From assembly GCF_900199455.1 (NCBI RefSeq), contig NZ_FZQR01000006.1, forward strand, positions 1 through 64,000: a DNA stretch of 64,000 nt. The letters are read 5' to 3'. Source of the DNA: Mesorhizobium carmichaelinearum. Lineage in GTDB: Bacteria; Pseudomonadota; Alphaproteobacteria; Rhizobiales; Rhizobiaceae. The notes beneath the pieces were generated by a model. That model was not told the origin of the DNA, ran no database searches, and was given only the letters and a program-made list of their open reading frames with translations. Each line of letters starts with the position of its first letter. Position 1 is the first letter of the stretch. Shown piece after piece: positions 37,540 to 47,151 of this stretch. Position numbers and translations under genes: made by a program.

Positions 37540-37836
37540 TCAGCATTCCTCGCCGAAGCGGGAGGCGACAAGCTGCTCCAGCGCGTCCATGACCTCGAGC
37601 GCCTCCGGCCCGCTGGCGGTGACGCGGATCGAGTAGCCCGGGCTGGCGGCAAGCATCATCAGGCCCATGATCGACGTGCCGCCGACCTTGAGGCCGTCCT
37701 TCTCGACATGCACTGAAGCGTTGAAGCCGCTGGCGAGCTGGACGAATTTCGCCGAGGCGCGTGCATGCAGGCCGCGCTGGTTGACGATCGGAAACTCCCG
37801 GACGATTTGGTCCTTTTCCGACGACACCATGCTCAT
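37540..37836 (-). CDS. HPr family phosphocarrier protein (PTS-Ntr type)
   Basis: 98 aa. The phosphorylated histidine is His24 in NQRGLHARASAKFVQLA, and the regulatory serine is Ser55 in KVGGTSIMGLMML. It relays phosphate from EI to EIIA proteins. In rhizobia this HPr works in a regulatory PTS with no sugar-transporting EIIB/EIIC, and HprK can phosphorylate the serine. Its ATG overlaps the EIIA stop. A second in-frame ATG (37830) is possible. Confidence 0.95.
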   Translation of the reverse strand: MSMVSSEKDQIVREFPIVNQRGLHARASAKFVQLASGFNASVHVEKDGLKVGGTSIMGLMMLAASPGYSIRVTASGPEALEVMDALEQLVASRFGEEC

Positions 37837-38234
37837 TTGCTGCTCAGAAGCTGGCTGGCGACGTTGATGTATTTGCGGCCGGCAGCTTGCGCCTCGTCGA
37901 GCGCGGCTGCCATGTTGTCGCCCTTGCGGATCGAGGACAGTTTGATCAGCATCGGCAGGTTCATGCCGGCGATCACCTCGGTGCGGCCGGACTCCATTAC
38001 CGAAATGGCGAGGTTCGACGGCGTGCCGCCGAACATGTCGGTGAGCACGATGACGCCCGCTCCGGTATCCACGCGTGCGACCGCGTCGACGATGTCGCGG
38101 CGACGCTGTTCCATATCGTCGTCGGCACCGATCGCCACGGTTTCGAAATTGTCTTGTGGCCCGACGACATGTTCGACGGCATGTCGGAACTCGGTGGCCA
38201 GTTGACCGTGCGTTACAAGCACGAGTCCGATCAT
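37833..38234 (-). CDS. PTS EIIA component, mannose type
   Basis: 133 aa. The phosphorylation site is His9 (MIGLVLVTHGQLATEF), with TDMFGGTPSNLAI as the second family signature. It is the soluble EIIA-Man-like protein found with HPr and HprK in alphaproteobacteria, where it is regulatory. It is coupled to HPr by an ATGA overlap. The 164 bp between it and hprK hold nothing I can identify. Confidence 0.95.
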   Translation of the reverse strand: MIGLVLVTHGQLATEFRHAVEHVVGPQDNFETVAIGADDDMEQRRRDIVDAVARVDTGAGVIVLTDMFGGTPSNLAISVMESGRTEVIAGMNLPMLIKLSSIRKGDNMAAALDEAQAAGRKYINVASQLLSSK

Positions 38235-38398
38235 TCTTTGGTGGCTCCCGTCATCGCCGCTTCACAGGCGCATTTTATGCTCGCCAGCCATTCCAGGCGG
38301 CGGGAGCGCTATCTTGTCGACGCGCGGCCCGTTGACAAGCCCAAAATTGCGCCGGCCCATGCCATTTTGACGCATTGCAGCAAAAAACTCTGACCGGA

Positions 38399-38866
38399 TC
38401 ATAGAAAAGGCGCGATCGACAGCCGCGCCATCACGGCGGGCAGGGCCGTGGCGGCGTTACGCTCGGCAAGGTCGATACGCGGCACCGGGCAGCCTGCGAC
38501 CGGCTCGCTGATTTCCTCCTGGAAACGGGCCATCTCTGGCTTTGGCACCAGCCTCACATGCAGGTCGATCACTCCACCCGGCTCGAACGGCAGCGGACGC
38601 GGCATGAACCCAGGCACTTCGGCGAGACCGGCGATGGTCGCCGGCACGCGACAGACCAGCCGCCCGGCGTGGGCCGTGGCGAGCAGCCTATCGTCGCCGA
38701 TCAGCCGCGAGAACAACCCGCGCGCGCGACAATGGTCCAGGAGTGTGAGCGCCAGCGTCGTCTTGCCGGCACCGGACGGCCCAGTGATAAGGACGCCGCG
38801 CTCGCCGATCAGGATCGCGGTTCCATGGATGTTTTCAGGCGGAGCAACAGGATCAGGCACGATCAT
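38399..38866 (-). CDS. hprK: HPr kinase/phosphorylase, short alphaproteobacterial form
   Basis: 155 aa, the C-terminal catalytic domain only; the N-terminal domain of Gram-positive HprK is absent, as usual in alphaproteobacteria. Walker A is GPSGAGKTTL (29-38), with Asp59-Asp60 in LIGDDRLLA as the likely catalytic residues. PVPRIDLAERNAATALP is the C-terminal signature. It phosphorylates HPr on serine. It sits between ChvG and EIIA on one strand, linking the acid-sensing two-component system with the regulatory PTS. Confidence 0.93.
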   Translation of the reverse strand: MIVPDPVAPPENIHGTAILIGERGVLITGPSGAGKTTLALTLLDHCRARGLFSRLIGDDRLLATAHAGRLVCRVPATIAGLAEVPGFMPRPLPFEPGGVIDLHVRLVPKPEMARFQEEISEPVAGCPVPRIDLAERNAATALPAVMARLSIAPFL

Positions 38867-38949
38867 GCCCGATCACGTCTTTGGATGAGGCATGATGTCT
38901 GGACGAACGGAACAGTTCGTCCGAGAAAACCGGCTTCCACTTCGCGGGA

Positions 38950-40731
38950 TCATGCTTCGGCCGGCAGCGTCACGACGAAACGCGCGCCCTTGATCTCGCC
39001 CGGCTTGGTGCCGGGGATGTTTTCGGCGGTCAGCGTGCCGCCATGGGCCTCGACGATCTGCCTGGAGATCGACAGGCCAAGGCCCGAATTCTGGCCGAAC
39101 GCCTCGCCGGCCGGCCGGTCGGTGTAGAAGCGTTCGAAGATGCGGTCGATGTTGTCGGCGCGGATGCCGGGACCATTGTCGTCGACGGTGAGGATGTTGA
39201 ACTTGCCGGCACGCGCCAGCGACAGGCTGATATGGCCATGGTCCTCGGGAACGAAGGAGCGCGCATTCTCGATCAGATTGGTGACGACCTGGCCGATGCG
39301 CAGATCGTGGCCGGCGACGAAATAGCCTTTGACGCCTTGCGGCAGCTTGGCGACCTTGAGCTCGATCTCGACCGCTTTCTTGTTGCGCGTGGTCTCGCGC
39401 GACACGGCGACGAGGTCGGTGATGAATTTCTTCAGGTCGACTGTGCCTGCATCCTCCCGCGCGAGCTCGGCGTCGAGACGGGAGGCGTCGGAAATATCGG
39501 TGATCAACCGGTCCAGCCGCCGGACGTCATGCTGGATGATGTCCATCAGCCGGCTGCGCGAATTGTCGTTCTTGGCCAGCGGCAGGGTTTCCACCGCGCT
39601 GCGCAGCGAGGTCAGCGGGTTCTTCAACTCATGCGACACGTCGGCGGCGAAGCTTTCGATCGCCTCGATGCGGGCGTAGAGCGCGTTGGTCATGTCGCGC
39701 ACGGCGACCGACAGATTGCCGATCTCGTCCTGCCGGTCGGAAAAATCGGGGATTTCCTCGCGGCTCTTGACGCCGCGCCTGACCCGCACCGCTGCCGCTG
39801 ACAGCCGGCGCAGCGGGTTGGCGATGGTTGAGGCCAAAAGCATCGACAGGATGGCGGTGACGAGTGCCGCGATGCCGAAGACGCGCAGGATCGCCTTGCG
39901 CTCGGCGGCGACGATCTTGTCGATGTCGCCGCCTTCAGTCGACAGCATCAAGACGCCGAGAACGGCGCGGAAGCGCTGGATCGGCACCGCCACCGAGACG
40001 ATCTGCTCGCCCTGTTCGGAGACGCGCACAATGGTCGACGGGCTGCCGGTCAGTGCCTTGACCACTTCCGGGAAGGCAGCACCATTGCCACCGGGCTGCT
40101 CGTGATAGACCGGCAGGTCGGTGTTGCGGAAGAAGTCGAAGATGAACTTCTGGACGCGCTCGACCAGGTCGGGCTCTTCCTCCTCGACCGGCGGCAGGTC
40201 GTAGCGCAGGATCTGGCCGCGCGAATAGAGGTGGCGCGAATCGAGCAGCAGATTGGCGTCGCGGTCATAGATGCGGGCCCGCGTTCGGGTCGGCGAGATC
40301 AGCCGTCGCAGCACCGGCGCGACACGTTCGGGATTGATCGGGAAATCGAGATTGTCGAGCTGGTCCGAGCCCGGCCCCAGGCTTTCGCCGGCCTGCAGTT
40401 CAAGCAGCTTTTCCGGGTCGATGCTGATCGAATCGGTCTCGACCGTCGCCGACGCCGCGATCGCCCCGGCGATGATCTCGCCTTGTGTCATCAGGCTTTC
40501 GACGCGGGCATCGATCAGCCCGTCGCGGAAGGTGTTAAGATAGAGGATGCCGGTGACCAGGACGGCGAGGCCGGCAAGGTTGAGGAACAGGATGCGCCGC
40601 GTCAGGCTGGAAAAGATATGATGGCCGAGGAAGCGGCGCATCGGTACCGTGATTTTCGACACGAAGGACGGCATGATGCGCGACGGCCGCCTGGCGCCCG
40701 TCGGCCTGCTTCGCTGTGCTTCCACTGCCAT
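38950..40731 (-). CDS. chvG: Sensor histidine kinase ChvG/ExoS
   Basis: 593 aa. Membrane helices at about 48-66 and 283-303 flank a periplasmic sensor domain. A HAMP region follows (about 303-355), then the H-box FAADVSHELKNPLTSLR (His367), the N-box and DDNGPGIRADNI, SGLGLSISRQIVEAHGG. ChvG with ChvI controls exopolysaccharide, acid response and symbiosis or virulence in rhizobia and Agrobacterium. The ExoR-binding periplasmic domain is of the expected size. Confidence 0.95.
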   Translation of the reverse strand: MAVEAQRSRPTGARRPSRIMPSFVSKITVPMRRFLGHHIFSSLTRRILFLNLAGLAVLVTGILYLNTFRDGLIDARVESLMTQGEIIAGAIAASATVETDSISIDPEKLLELQAGESLGPGSDQLDNLDFPINPERVAPVLRRLISPTRTRARIYDRDANLLLDSRHLYSRGQILRYDLPPVEEEEPDLVERVQKFIFDFFRNTDLPVYHEQPGGNGAAFPEVVKALTGSPSTIVRVSEQGEQIVSVAVPIQRFRAVLGVLMLSTEGGDIDKIVAAERKAILRVFGIAALVTAILSMLLASTIANPLRRLSAAAVRVRRGVKSREEIPDFSDRQDEIGNLSVAVRDMTNALYARIEAIESFAADVSHELKNPLTSLRSAVETLPLAKNDNSRSRLMDIIQHDVRRLDRLITDISDASRLDAELAREDAGTVDLKKFITDLVAVSRETTRNKKAVEIELKVAKLPQGVKGYFVAGHDLRIGQVVTNLIENARSFVPEDHGHISLSLARAGKFNILTVDDNGPGIRADNIDRIFERFYTDRPAGEAFGQNSGLGLSISRQIVEAHGGTLTAENIPGTKPGEIKGARFVVTLPAEA

Positions 40732-40815
40732 CGAATAGCAGTCCCTGCTTAGTCTTCGGTTCGATGCATGCCGCAGCCCCTGGGCCGGGGCCGCGTTTGC
40801 TCGACATACATCAAA

Positions 40816-41517
40816 TTACGCTTCGCGGAACCGGTATCCGACTCCGTAAAGGGTTTCGATCATCTCGAAGTCGTCGTCGACGGCCTTGAACTTCTTGCGC
40901 AGCCGCTTGATGTGGCTGTCGATCGTGCGGTCGTCGACATAGACCTGCTCATCATAGGCTGAATCCATCAGCGCATCACGGCTTTTTACGACGCCGGGAC
41001 GCTGCGCCAGCGAATGCAGGATCAGGAATTCGGTGACGGTGAGCGTCACCGGTTCGCCCTTCCAGGTGCAGGTGTGGCGTTCCTGGTCCATGACGAGCTG
41101 GCCGCGCTCGAGCGAGCGGGCCTGCTGGCTGGGCGCCTTTGCCGCAGCCTCGCGGGCGCTGGCACGGCGCAGCACGGCGCGCACCCGCTCGACCAGCAGG
41201 CGCTGCGAGAACGGTTTGCGGATGAAATCGTCGGCGCCCATCTTGAGGCCGAACAATTCATCGATCTCGTCGTCCTTGGAAGTCAGGAAGATGACCGGCA
41301 GGTCGGACTTCTGGCGCATCCGGCGCAAAAGCTCCATGCCGTCCATGCGCGGCATCTTGATGTCGAGGATGGCAAGATTCGGCGGACGCGCCGCCAGGCC
41401 TTCCAGCGCGGACGCACCATCCGTGTAGGTCTCGACGCGATATCCCTCGGATTCGAGGGCGATCGACACCGACGTCAGAATGTTGCGGTCGTCATCGACA
41501 AGCGCGATTGTTGCCAT
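40816..41517 (-). CDS. chvI: Response regulator ChvI
   Basis: 233 aa from the ATG at 41517 (GGGAG upstream; an ATG at 41535 also has a site). The receiver has Asp52 ([13 protein letters not shown]) and Lys in KPFSQ. The OmpR-type winged helix is at about 135-233 ([35 protein letters not shown]). It is activated by ChvG. It is divergent from pckA, as in Sinorhizobium and Agrobacterium. Confidence 0.96.
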   Translation of the reverse strand: MATIALVDDDRNILTSVSIALESEGYRVETYTDGASALEGLAARPPNLAILDIKMPRMDGMELLRRMRQKSDLPVIFLTSKDDEIDELFGLKMGADDFIRKPFSQRLLVERVRAVLRRASAREAAAKAPSQQARSLERGQLVMDQERHTCTWKGEPVTLTVTEFLILHSLAQRPGVVKSRDALMDSAYDEQVYVDDRTIDSHIKRLRKKFKAVDDDFEMIETLYGVGYRFREA

Positions 41518-41717
41518 TTCAAGCGGCTCCCTCATGAGCTGTCCCTTCTTTCGTAGAGAAGGGGCTTTTGCAGGACAAATTAGGTACAAAATGTGGCATA
41601 GGCCTTGTCCGCTGTCACGCGCGGGGTGCCGCAGGCCACAATCCTACCTCGACATGGATTGGACGAACGAACAGCGCCAATCCTTTGGGCAACCGTGAAA
41701 CTTTTCGCATATATAAA

Positions 41718-41755
41718 CGATTTAAACAACTTTCAAAATATTTAAATCGATTAAT
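41718..41755. promoter_or_regulatory. AT-rich inverted repeat in the chvI-pckA promoter region
   Basis: CGATTTAAA (41718-41726) and TTTAAATCG (41741-41749) are perfect arms 14 bp apart, and the right arm runs into TTTAAATCGATTAAT, a quasi-palindrome centred on CG as in LacI-family operators. pckA of Sinorhizobium is controlled by the LacI-type PckR, so this is a candidate site. The 343-bp gap 41518-41860 otherwise holds only this AT-rich promoter zone. Confidence 0.5.
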
Positions 41756-41860
41756 GATTTGATATCATTTGGTTTTTCTGGTTTTGACCATCTCAGCCTG
41801 CGTAGTGGGCGTGCCGGAAAGACGCCGGCAAAGATGCGGAAAATAGTAGAAGGGACACCA

Positions 41861-43471
41861 ATGTCGGAAGTCGGCAAACGCAATCCTGCTTGCCCGATCG
41901 ATCGTATCGGCCTGAAAACCACCGGCATGGTGCGCTACAATTTCGGTGCGGCCGCCCTCTATGAGGAGGCGATCCGGCGCGGCGAGGCCCGGTTGACCGC
42001 GCATGGAGCGCTGGTCGCTGAGACCGGCCAGCACACAGGCCGTTCGCCCAAGGACAAGTTCGTCGTCCGCGACGCTGCCACCGAGCCTGAGGTCTGGTGG
42101 GACAACAACAAGGCGATCTCGCCAGCTCAGTTCGAGACGCTGCTCGCCGATTTCCTTGCCCACGCCGCGGACAAGGATCTCTATGTTCAGGATCTGGTCG
42201 GCGGCGCTGATGCCGAGCTGAGACTGCCGACGCGCGTCATCACCGAATTTGCCTGGCACTCGCTGTTCATCCGCAATCTGCTCATCCGTCCGGACAAGGC
42301 CGAACTCGAACAGTTCGTGCCGGAGATGACGATCATCGACCTGCCGTCCTTCCGCGCCGATCCCGCCCGCCACGGCAGCCGCACCGAAACGGTGATCGCT
42401 GTCGACCTCACCCGCAAGATCGTGCTGATCGGCGGCACCTCCTATGCCGGCGAGATGAAGAAGTCGGTGTTCACCATGCTCAACTATCTCCTACCGCAAA
42501 AGGGCGTCATGCCGATGCACTGCTCGGCCAATGAGGGGCCGGCCGGCGACGCCGCCGTCTTCTTCGGGCTTTCGGGAACCGGCAAGACGACGCTGTCGGC
42601 CGATCCGTCGCGCACGCTGATCGGCGACGATGAGCATGGCTGGGGCCCGCACGGCATCTTCAATTTCGAAGGCGGCTGCTACGCCAAGACAATCAAGCTG
42701 TCGGCCGAAGCCGAGCCGGAGATCTTCGCCACCACGCAGCGCTTCGGCACGGTGCTGGAAAATGTCGTGCTCGACGCCGACGGCGTGCCGGACTTCAACG
42801 ACGGCCGCCTCACCGAAAACACACGCTGCGCCTACCCGCTCGACTTCATCCCCAATGCCTCGAAGACCGGCCGCGCCAGTCATCCCAAGAACATCATCAT
42901 GCTGACCGCTGATGCTTTCGGCGTGATGCCGCCGATCGCGCGGCTGACCCCGGCGCAGGCGATGTATCATTTCCTCTCCGGTTACACGGCCAAGGTCGCC
43001 GGAACCGAAAAGGGTGTGACCGAGCCCGAGGCGACGTTCTCGACCTGCTTCGGCGCACCGTTCATGCCGCGCCACCCCTCGGAATACGGCAATCTGCTGC
43101 GCGAACTCATCGCCAGCCACGGCGCCGATTGCTGGCTGGTCAACACCGGCTGGACCGGCGGCGCCTACGGCACCGGCAAGCGCATGCCGATCAAGGCGAC
43201 GCGCGCTTTGCTTGCCGCCGCCCTCGACGGCTCGCTGAAGAACGGCGAATTCCGCACCGACGCCAATTTCGGTTTCAAGGTGCCGGTGGCCGTGCCTGGC
43301 GTCGACAGCGCCATTCTCGATCCGCGCTCGACCTGGGCCGACAAGCCTGCCTATGACCGGCAAGCGGCCAGACTGGTCGGCATGTTCGCGGTCAACTTCG
43401 AGAAATTCGAACCGCATGTCGATGCAACCGTCATGGGTGCGGCGCCCCGCATGCAGGAAGCGGCGGAGTAG
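41861..43471 (+). CDS. pckA: Phosphoenolpyruvate carboxykinase (ATP)
   Basis: 536 aa from the ATG at 41861 (GAAGGGA upstream). The kinase loop is [18 protein letters not shown], the metal-binding region [13 protein letters not shown] and the oxaloacetate site TGRSPKDKF. It turns oxaloacetate and ATP into PEP and CO2, the first step of gluconeogenesis from C4-dicarboxylates, important in bacteroids and in growth on succinate. Divergent from chvI. Confidence 0.98.
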   Translation: MSEVGKRNPACPIDRIGLKTTGMVRYNFGAAALYEEAIRRGEARLTAHGALVAETGQHTGRSPKDKFVVRDAATEPEVWWDNNKAISPAQFETLLADFLAHAADKDLYVQDLVGGADAELRLPTRVITEFAWHSLFIRNLLIRPDKAELEQFVPEMTIIDLPSFRADPARHGSRTETVIAVDLTRKIVLIGGTSYAGEMKKSVFTMLNYLLPQKGVMPMHCSANEGPAGDAAVFFGLSGTGKTTLSADPSRTLIGDDEHGWGPHGIFNFEGGCYAKTIKLSAEAEPEIFATTQRFGTVLENVVLDADGVPDFNDGRLTENTRCAYPLDFIPNASKTGRASHPKNIIMLTADAFGVMPPIARLTPAQAMYHFLSGYTAKVAGTEKGVTEPEATFSTCFGAPFMPRHPSEYGNLLRELIASHGADCWLVNTGWTGGAYGTGKRMPIKATRALLAAALDGSLKNGEFRTDANFGFKVPVAVPGVDSAILDPRSTWADKPAYDRQAARLVGMFAVNFEKFEPHVDATVMGAAPRMQEAAE

Positions 43472-43512
43472 CAGCCCAGATCGCTTGGCATCGTTGCCGC
43501 TCGGCACCAGTG

Positions 43513-43545
43513 AAGGCCCGGTTTCGATCGGGCCTTTTCTTTTTC
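43513..43545 (+). terminator. Rho-independent terminator after pckA
   Basis: AAGGCCCG (43513-43520) pairs with CGGGCCTT (43529-43536), followed by TTCTTTTT. It lies 41 bp after the pckA stop. Confidence 0.92.
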
Positions 43546-43569
43546 ACGTCGCCGCGCCATGACTGCGGC

Positions 43570-44007
43570 ATGCCGATCGACGACGACATCATCATATCGG
43601 GCGAAGCCGTGATCCGTCCGGGCGACCTGCACGAGGATTTCATCCGCTCGTCCGGTCCCGGCGGCCAGAACGTCAACAAGGTGGCGACCGCCGTGCAGCT
43701 GCGCTTCGACGCCGCCAATGCGGCCGGCCTGTCGGAACGCGTGCGCGCCCGCACGATCAAGCTTGCCGGCCAGCGCGCCACCAAGGACGGCGTCATCGTC
43801 ATCGAGGCCGGGCGCTTCCGCACCCAGGAGCAGAACCGCGCGGACGCCCGGGCAAGGCTGACGGCGCTGGTCGCCAAGGCCGCCGAGCCGCCGCCGCCGC
43901 CGCGCAAGAAGACGCGCCCCTCGAAAGGCGCCGTGGAGCGGCGGCTGAAGAGCAAGGCGGGACGCGGTACGATCAAAAAGCTGCGCGGCCGGGTGGAGAA
44001 CGATTAA
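43570..44007 (+). CDS. arfB: Alternative ribosome-rescue factor ArfB (peptidyl-tRNA hydrolase)
   Basis: 145 aa from the ATG at 43570. The catalytic GGQ (residues 31-33) lies in RSSGPGGQNVNKVATAVQLR, and a basic C-terminal tail (about 105-145, KKTRPSKGAVERRLKSKAGR) is the part that enters the empty mRNA channel. ArfB/YaeJ frees ribosomes stalled at mRNA ends. It lacks the stop-codon-recognition domain of RF1/RF2, as expected. Confidence 0.95.
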   Translation: MPIDDDIIISGEAVIRPGDLHEDFIRSSGPGGQNVNKVATAVQLRFDAANAAGLSERVRARTIKLAGQRATKDGVIVIEAGRFRTQEQNRADARARLTALVAKAAEPPPPPRKKTRPSKGAVERRLKSKAGRGTIKKLRGRVEND

Positions 44008-44044
44008 GAACCCGGTGCGTGCTTGACCGAGTTTGACAAGGGCA

Positions 44045-44069
44045 TTTGCGCGTCCAGGGGACGCGCAAA
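44045..44069. terminator. 11-bp hairpin between convergent arfB and the receptor gene
   Basis: TTTGCGCGTCC-AGG-GGACGCGCAAA is a perfect 11-bp stem lying between the two convergent stop codons. There is no long T-tract on either side, so it may act with Rho or as a symmetrical terminator. Confidence 0.6.
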
Positions 44070-44080
44070 CACAGCAGGCC

Positions 44081-46237
44081 CTACCAGCTGCGCTTCAGCG
44101 AAGCCGTGATGTTGCGGCCTTGACCCAGATAGCAATAGCCGCTGTTGCACACGATCGGACGTTCATCGGCGATGTTGCGGACGGCGAAGGCGGCGCTGAC
44201 ACCTTTATATTTCTTGTCGATGGCGCCGAAATCATAGGACGCCGAGGCATCGAGATAGACCGCGGCATCATTCTTGGCGGTGTTGGTGGTGTCGGTATAG
44301 GTGGCGCTCTGCAACCGCACGCCGGCACCGACCGAAAGGCCCAAGGCGGCACTGCCCTCGTCGAACTTGTAGTTGGCCCAGAGGCTCGCGACATGCGCGG
44401 GCGTGACCGCCGGAACCTTGCCGATCTCCGTCGAGCCGGGGGCGCCGCTCGTGATCTCCGCGTGGTTGTAGTTATAGGCGGCGATGACATCCAGGCCGTC
44501 CATGGTGGCCGCGCGCGCCTCCAGCTCAAAGCCGTTGCTGGTGACTTCGCCCAACGCCCGGTAGGTGCCCGTGTTGGCATTGACGACAACCGGCTTGTTC
44601 TTCTCGACAAGATGATAGGCGACCGCCGACAGCAGGATGTCGGTCCCTGGCGGTTGATATTTGACGCCCAGCTCGAACTGCTCCCCCTCCGTCGGCTTAA
44701 GGATTTCGCCCGACGCGGATTGGTTCGTGACCGGCTCGAACGAGGTCGCATAGCTCGCGAAAGGCGCGACGCCATTGTCGAACAGGTAGAGGGCGCCGGC
44801 CTGGACGCTGAAGGCATTTTTGTTCAAGCCCTCGGACTTGCCGTTACCGTATTCACGCGTCTGCTCGACCCAGGTCTGCCGGCCACCGAGCGTGAAGCGC
44901 CATCTGTCCAGCTCGACCTGATCCAACGCATAGATACCGGTCTGGCGCAGATCCGCATCGGACGTCGTGAAATTGTAGTCCGGCGTCGGGCCGGAAACAC
45001 CGTAAGTCGGATTGGCGATGTCGAAATCATAGGCGGGATCGACTGGACCTATCCCATAGCCGAAGGACGAGGTCAGGTTCGTGTAGTCGAGGCCGAGAAG
45101 CAAAGTGTGGGCGAGCGCGCCCGTGTCGAACTTGGCTTCGATCTGGTTGTCGGCCTGGAATACGTTCATTTCGTCGCGGATCGAATTCGCATACCGATGT
45201 GCGACGGTGCCCGTCCAACTGGCGACCGCAAGATAGCGCGACCTCAGGTCGAGATGAGAATACCGGACGTTCTGGCGCACGGTGATGCCGTCGCCGAAAT
45301 CGTGCTCGAATTTATAGCCGATCTGCTGCTGCCGGATCTTCTGGTAGTCGTAGTCCGGGTCACTCTCGCGCAAAGCGTGGACCTTTCCCGACGGATCGGT
45401 GATCGCGCCGACATTGGTATCCGTCTCGTCGGCCTGCACCAGGCTGTAGATGGTGAAGGAGGTCGCGGCATCCGGGTTCCAGGTCAGCGACGGCTGCAGG
45501 AAATAGCGGTCGTCGGCGATGTCGAAATTGGTGTCGCCGTTTCGCGCGAGGCCGACAATCCGGTAGAGGAACTCGTCGCTGCCTTCTGTGACAGGCCCGC
45601 CGAAATCGAAGGCCGCCTGGGCCCTGTCCTTGGTGCCGTAGAGCAATTGGACTTCGCGGATCCTGTCCTCGGTCGGCAGCTTGGGCACCTTGTTGACGAT
45701 GCCGGCCGGCGTTCCCGCGCCGTAAAGCACCGATACCGGTCCCTTGATCACCTCGACGCGTTCGAGCGAATAGGGGTCGGTGCGGAAGGTGCCGTAATTG
45801 ATGTAGGGCTGGCGCAGGCCGTCCTTGTAGTCGCCGAGCGTGGTGGCGTCGTAGCCCCGGATATAGATCTGGTCGAAGCGCGGATCGAAGCCGTAGGCGC
45901 CGGTGCTGACGCCCGCCGAATAGCGCACCGCCTCGATGATGTCCTGCGCGCCACGCTCCTCGATCTCCTTACGCGTCACCACCGAGACGGAGCGCGGCGT
46001 TTCGATGAGCGGCGTATCCGTCTTGGTCGCGCCGGAGCTGCGCTTGGCGGCCACCGTCTTGTCGTCATCCCGGGAATTGACCCGGCCGCCCTTGCCGCTG
46101 ACCGTGATCGGCTCGAGCGTGTCATCTTGTGACTGGGCTGCGGCTTGCTGCGCAAGCGACTGATGAGCACAAAGCAGCGCCGCCAGGCACGTCGTGGCGA
46201 GCAATCCCCGGCACCAGATCCTGCCACCCCTGACCAT
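44081..46237 (-). CDS. TonB-dependent siderophore receptor
   Basis: 718 aa from the ATG at 46237 (GAGGGG upstream). Signal peptide (LLATTCLAALLCAHQSLAQ), then a plug domain (about 65-175: TPLIETPRSVSVVTRKEIEE, YIRGYDATTLGDYKDGLRQP, RVEVIKGPVSVLYGAGTPAG) and a 22-strand barrel ending ITASLKRSW with a terminal aromatic. It is of the ferric-hydroxamate (FhuA/FoxA) style. The ligand is not certain. No siderophore transport or synthesis genes are adjacent, so it is a stand-alone receptor. It is probably iron-regulated. Confidence 0.92.
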   Translation of the reverse strand: MVRGGRIWCRGLLATTCLAALLCAHQSLAQQAAAQSQDDTLEPITVSGKGGRVNSRDDDKTVAAKRSSGATKTDTPLIETPRSVSVVTRKEIEERGAQDIIEAVRYSAGVSTGAYGFDPRFDQIYIRGYDATTLGDYKDGLRQPYINYGTFRTDPYSLERVEVIKGPVSVLYGAGTPAGIVNKVPKLPTEDRIREVQLLYGTKDRAQAAFDFGGPVTEGSDEFLYRIVGLARNGDTNFDIADDRYFLQPSLTWNPDAATSFTIYSLVQADETDTNVGAITDPSGKVHALRESDPDYDYQKIRQQQIGYKFEHDFGDGITVRQNVRYSHLDLRSRYLAVASWTGTVAHRYANSIRDEMNVFQADNQIEAKFDTGALAHTLLLGLDYTNLTSSFGYGIGPVDPAYDFDIANPTYGVSGPTPDYNFTTSDADLRQTGIYALDQVELDRWRFTLGGRQTWVEQTREYGNGKSEGLNKNAFSVQAGALYLFDNGVAPFASYATSFEPVTNQSASGEILKPTEGEQFELGVKYQPPGTDILLSAVAYHLVEKNKPVVVNANTGTYRALGEVTSNGFELEARAATMDGLDVIAAYNYNHAEITSGAPGSTEIGKVPAVTPAHVASLWANYKFDEGSAALGLSVGAGVRLQSATYTDTTNTAKNDAAVYLDASASYDFGAIDKKYKGVSAAFAVRNIADERPIVCNSGYCYLGQGRNITASLKRSW

Positions 46238-46340
46238 GTTAGACCCCTCATGAAACGTCACGTCGACATGCCTCGCTCTTTGCCATTCGCTGCCGGAGAC
46301 CTCTCCCTCGCGCCGGCATCCAAATTGTTGTCTAAAATAC

Positions 46341-46358
46341 TCAAGTTCAAAAACTTGA
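46341..46358. promoter_or_regulatory. Perfect dyad upstream of the TonB receptor
   Basis: TCAAGTT-CAAA-AACTTGA is a 7-bp perfect dyad about 104 bp before the receptor start in a clearly AT-rich patch (46322-46378). An iron-responsive operator is plausible, but it does not match the RirA or Irr consensus closely. The gap 46238-46527 is the shared region of the receptor and the AlkB-like gene. Confidence 0.4.
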
Positions 46359-46527
46359 CTATGGAATTCATATTTGTCCGTCAACCGCCTTTCGCGAAGG
46401 TGGGCAGCGAATTCACCACTCATCCCCCTGTCGACAGCCGCCATCAGACCGCCGACGGCTTTCGGGTCGCCGTTTTCCTTCGATGGTGGCATCCTGCGGG
46501 CCGAACCCTCTCAAGGTGCGCTATTCC

Positions 46528-47142
46528 ATGCTTGTTCTGCCCAAGGGCGTCCGCCACATGCCGGCCTATCTCTCCCGCACCGTGCAGGAGGCTTTGGTCG
46601 AGGCGGTGAGGGGTATCGTCCAGCAGGCTCCGCTGTTCGTCCCGGCCATGCCGCGCACCGGCAAGGAGATGAGCGTGCGCATGACCAATTGCGGCCCGCT
46701 CGGCTGGGTCACCGACAAGGAGCGAGGCTATCGCTACCAGCCGACGCATCCGCTGACCGGAGAACCATGGCCACCGATCCCGGAGAGCCTGCTCGATCTC
46801 TGGCGGCAGGTCTCGGCCTATCCGAATCCGCCGCAGGCCTGCCTGATCAATTTCTACACGGCCGACGCCAAGATGGGCCTGCACCAGGATCGCGACGAGG
46901 CCGATTTCTTGGCGCCCGTCGTCTCTGTCTCACTGGGCGACGATTGCCTGTTCAGGGTCGGTCAGACGACGCGCGAGGGCGCCACCAAGTCGTTCCGGCT
47001 GAAGAGCGGCGACGTCGTCGTGCTCGGCGGCGAGAGCCGTCTCGCCTTTCACGGCGTCGACCGCATCTATCCCTCGACCTCGGCGTTGCTGAAGAACGGC
47101 GGCAGGATCAATCTGACGCTGCGGCGGGTGACGAAAAGCTGA
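46528..47142 (+). CDS. alkB: AlkB-family 2-oxoglutarate/Fe(II) dioxygenase
   Basis: 204 aa from the ATG at 46528 (AAGG upstream). Iron ligands His119-x-Asp121 (GLHQDRDE) and His175 (AFHGVDR), with the 2-oxoglutarate arginines in GGRINLTLRR. YQPTHPLTGEPWPPIPESL is typical of the bacterial AlkB group. AlkB oxidatively removes alkyl groups from 1-meA and 3-meC in DNA or RNA. It stands alone rather than with ada. A repeat element follows the stop. Confidence 0.93.
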   Translation: MLVLPKGVRHMPAYLSRTVQEALVEAVRGIVQQAPLFVPAMPRTGKEMSVRMTNCGPLGWVTDKERGYRYQPTHPLTGEPWPPIPESLLDLWRQVSAYPNPPQACLINFYTADAKMGLHQDRDEADFLAPVVSVSLGDDCLFRVGQTTREGATKSFRLKSGDVVVLGGESRLAFHGVDRIYPSTSALLKNGGRINLTLRRVTKS

Positions 47143-47151
47143 GTGAGCGAG

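Noticed and set aside
44033..46132. A 699-codon plus-strand frame opposite the TonB receptor
   Set aside because: Antisense to a receptor with complete plug and barrel motifs; composition is that of a shadow frame.
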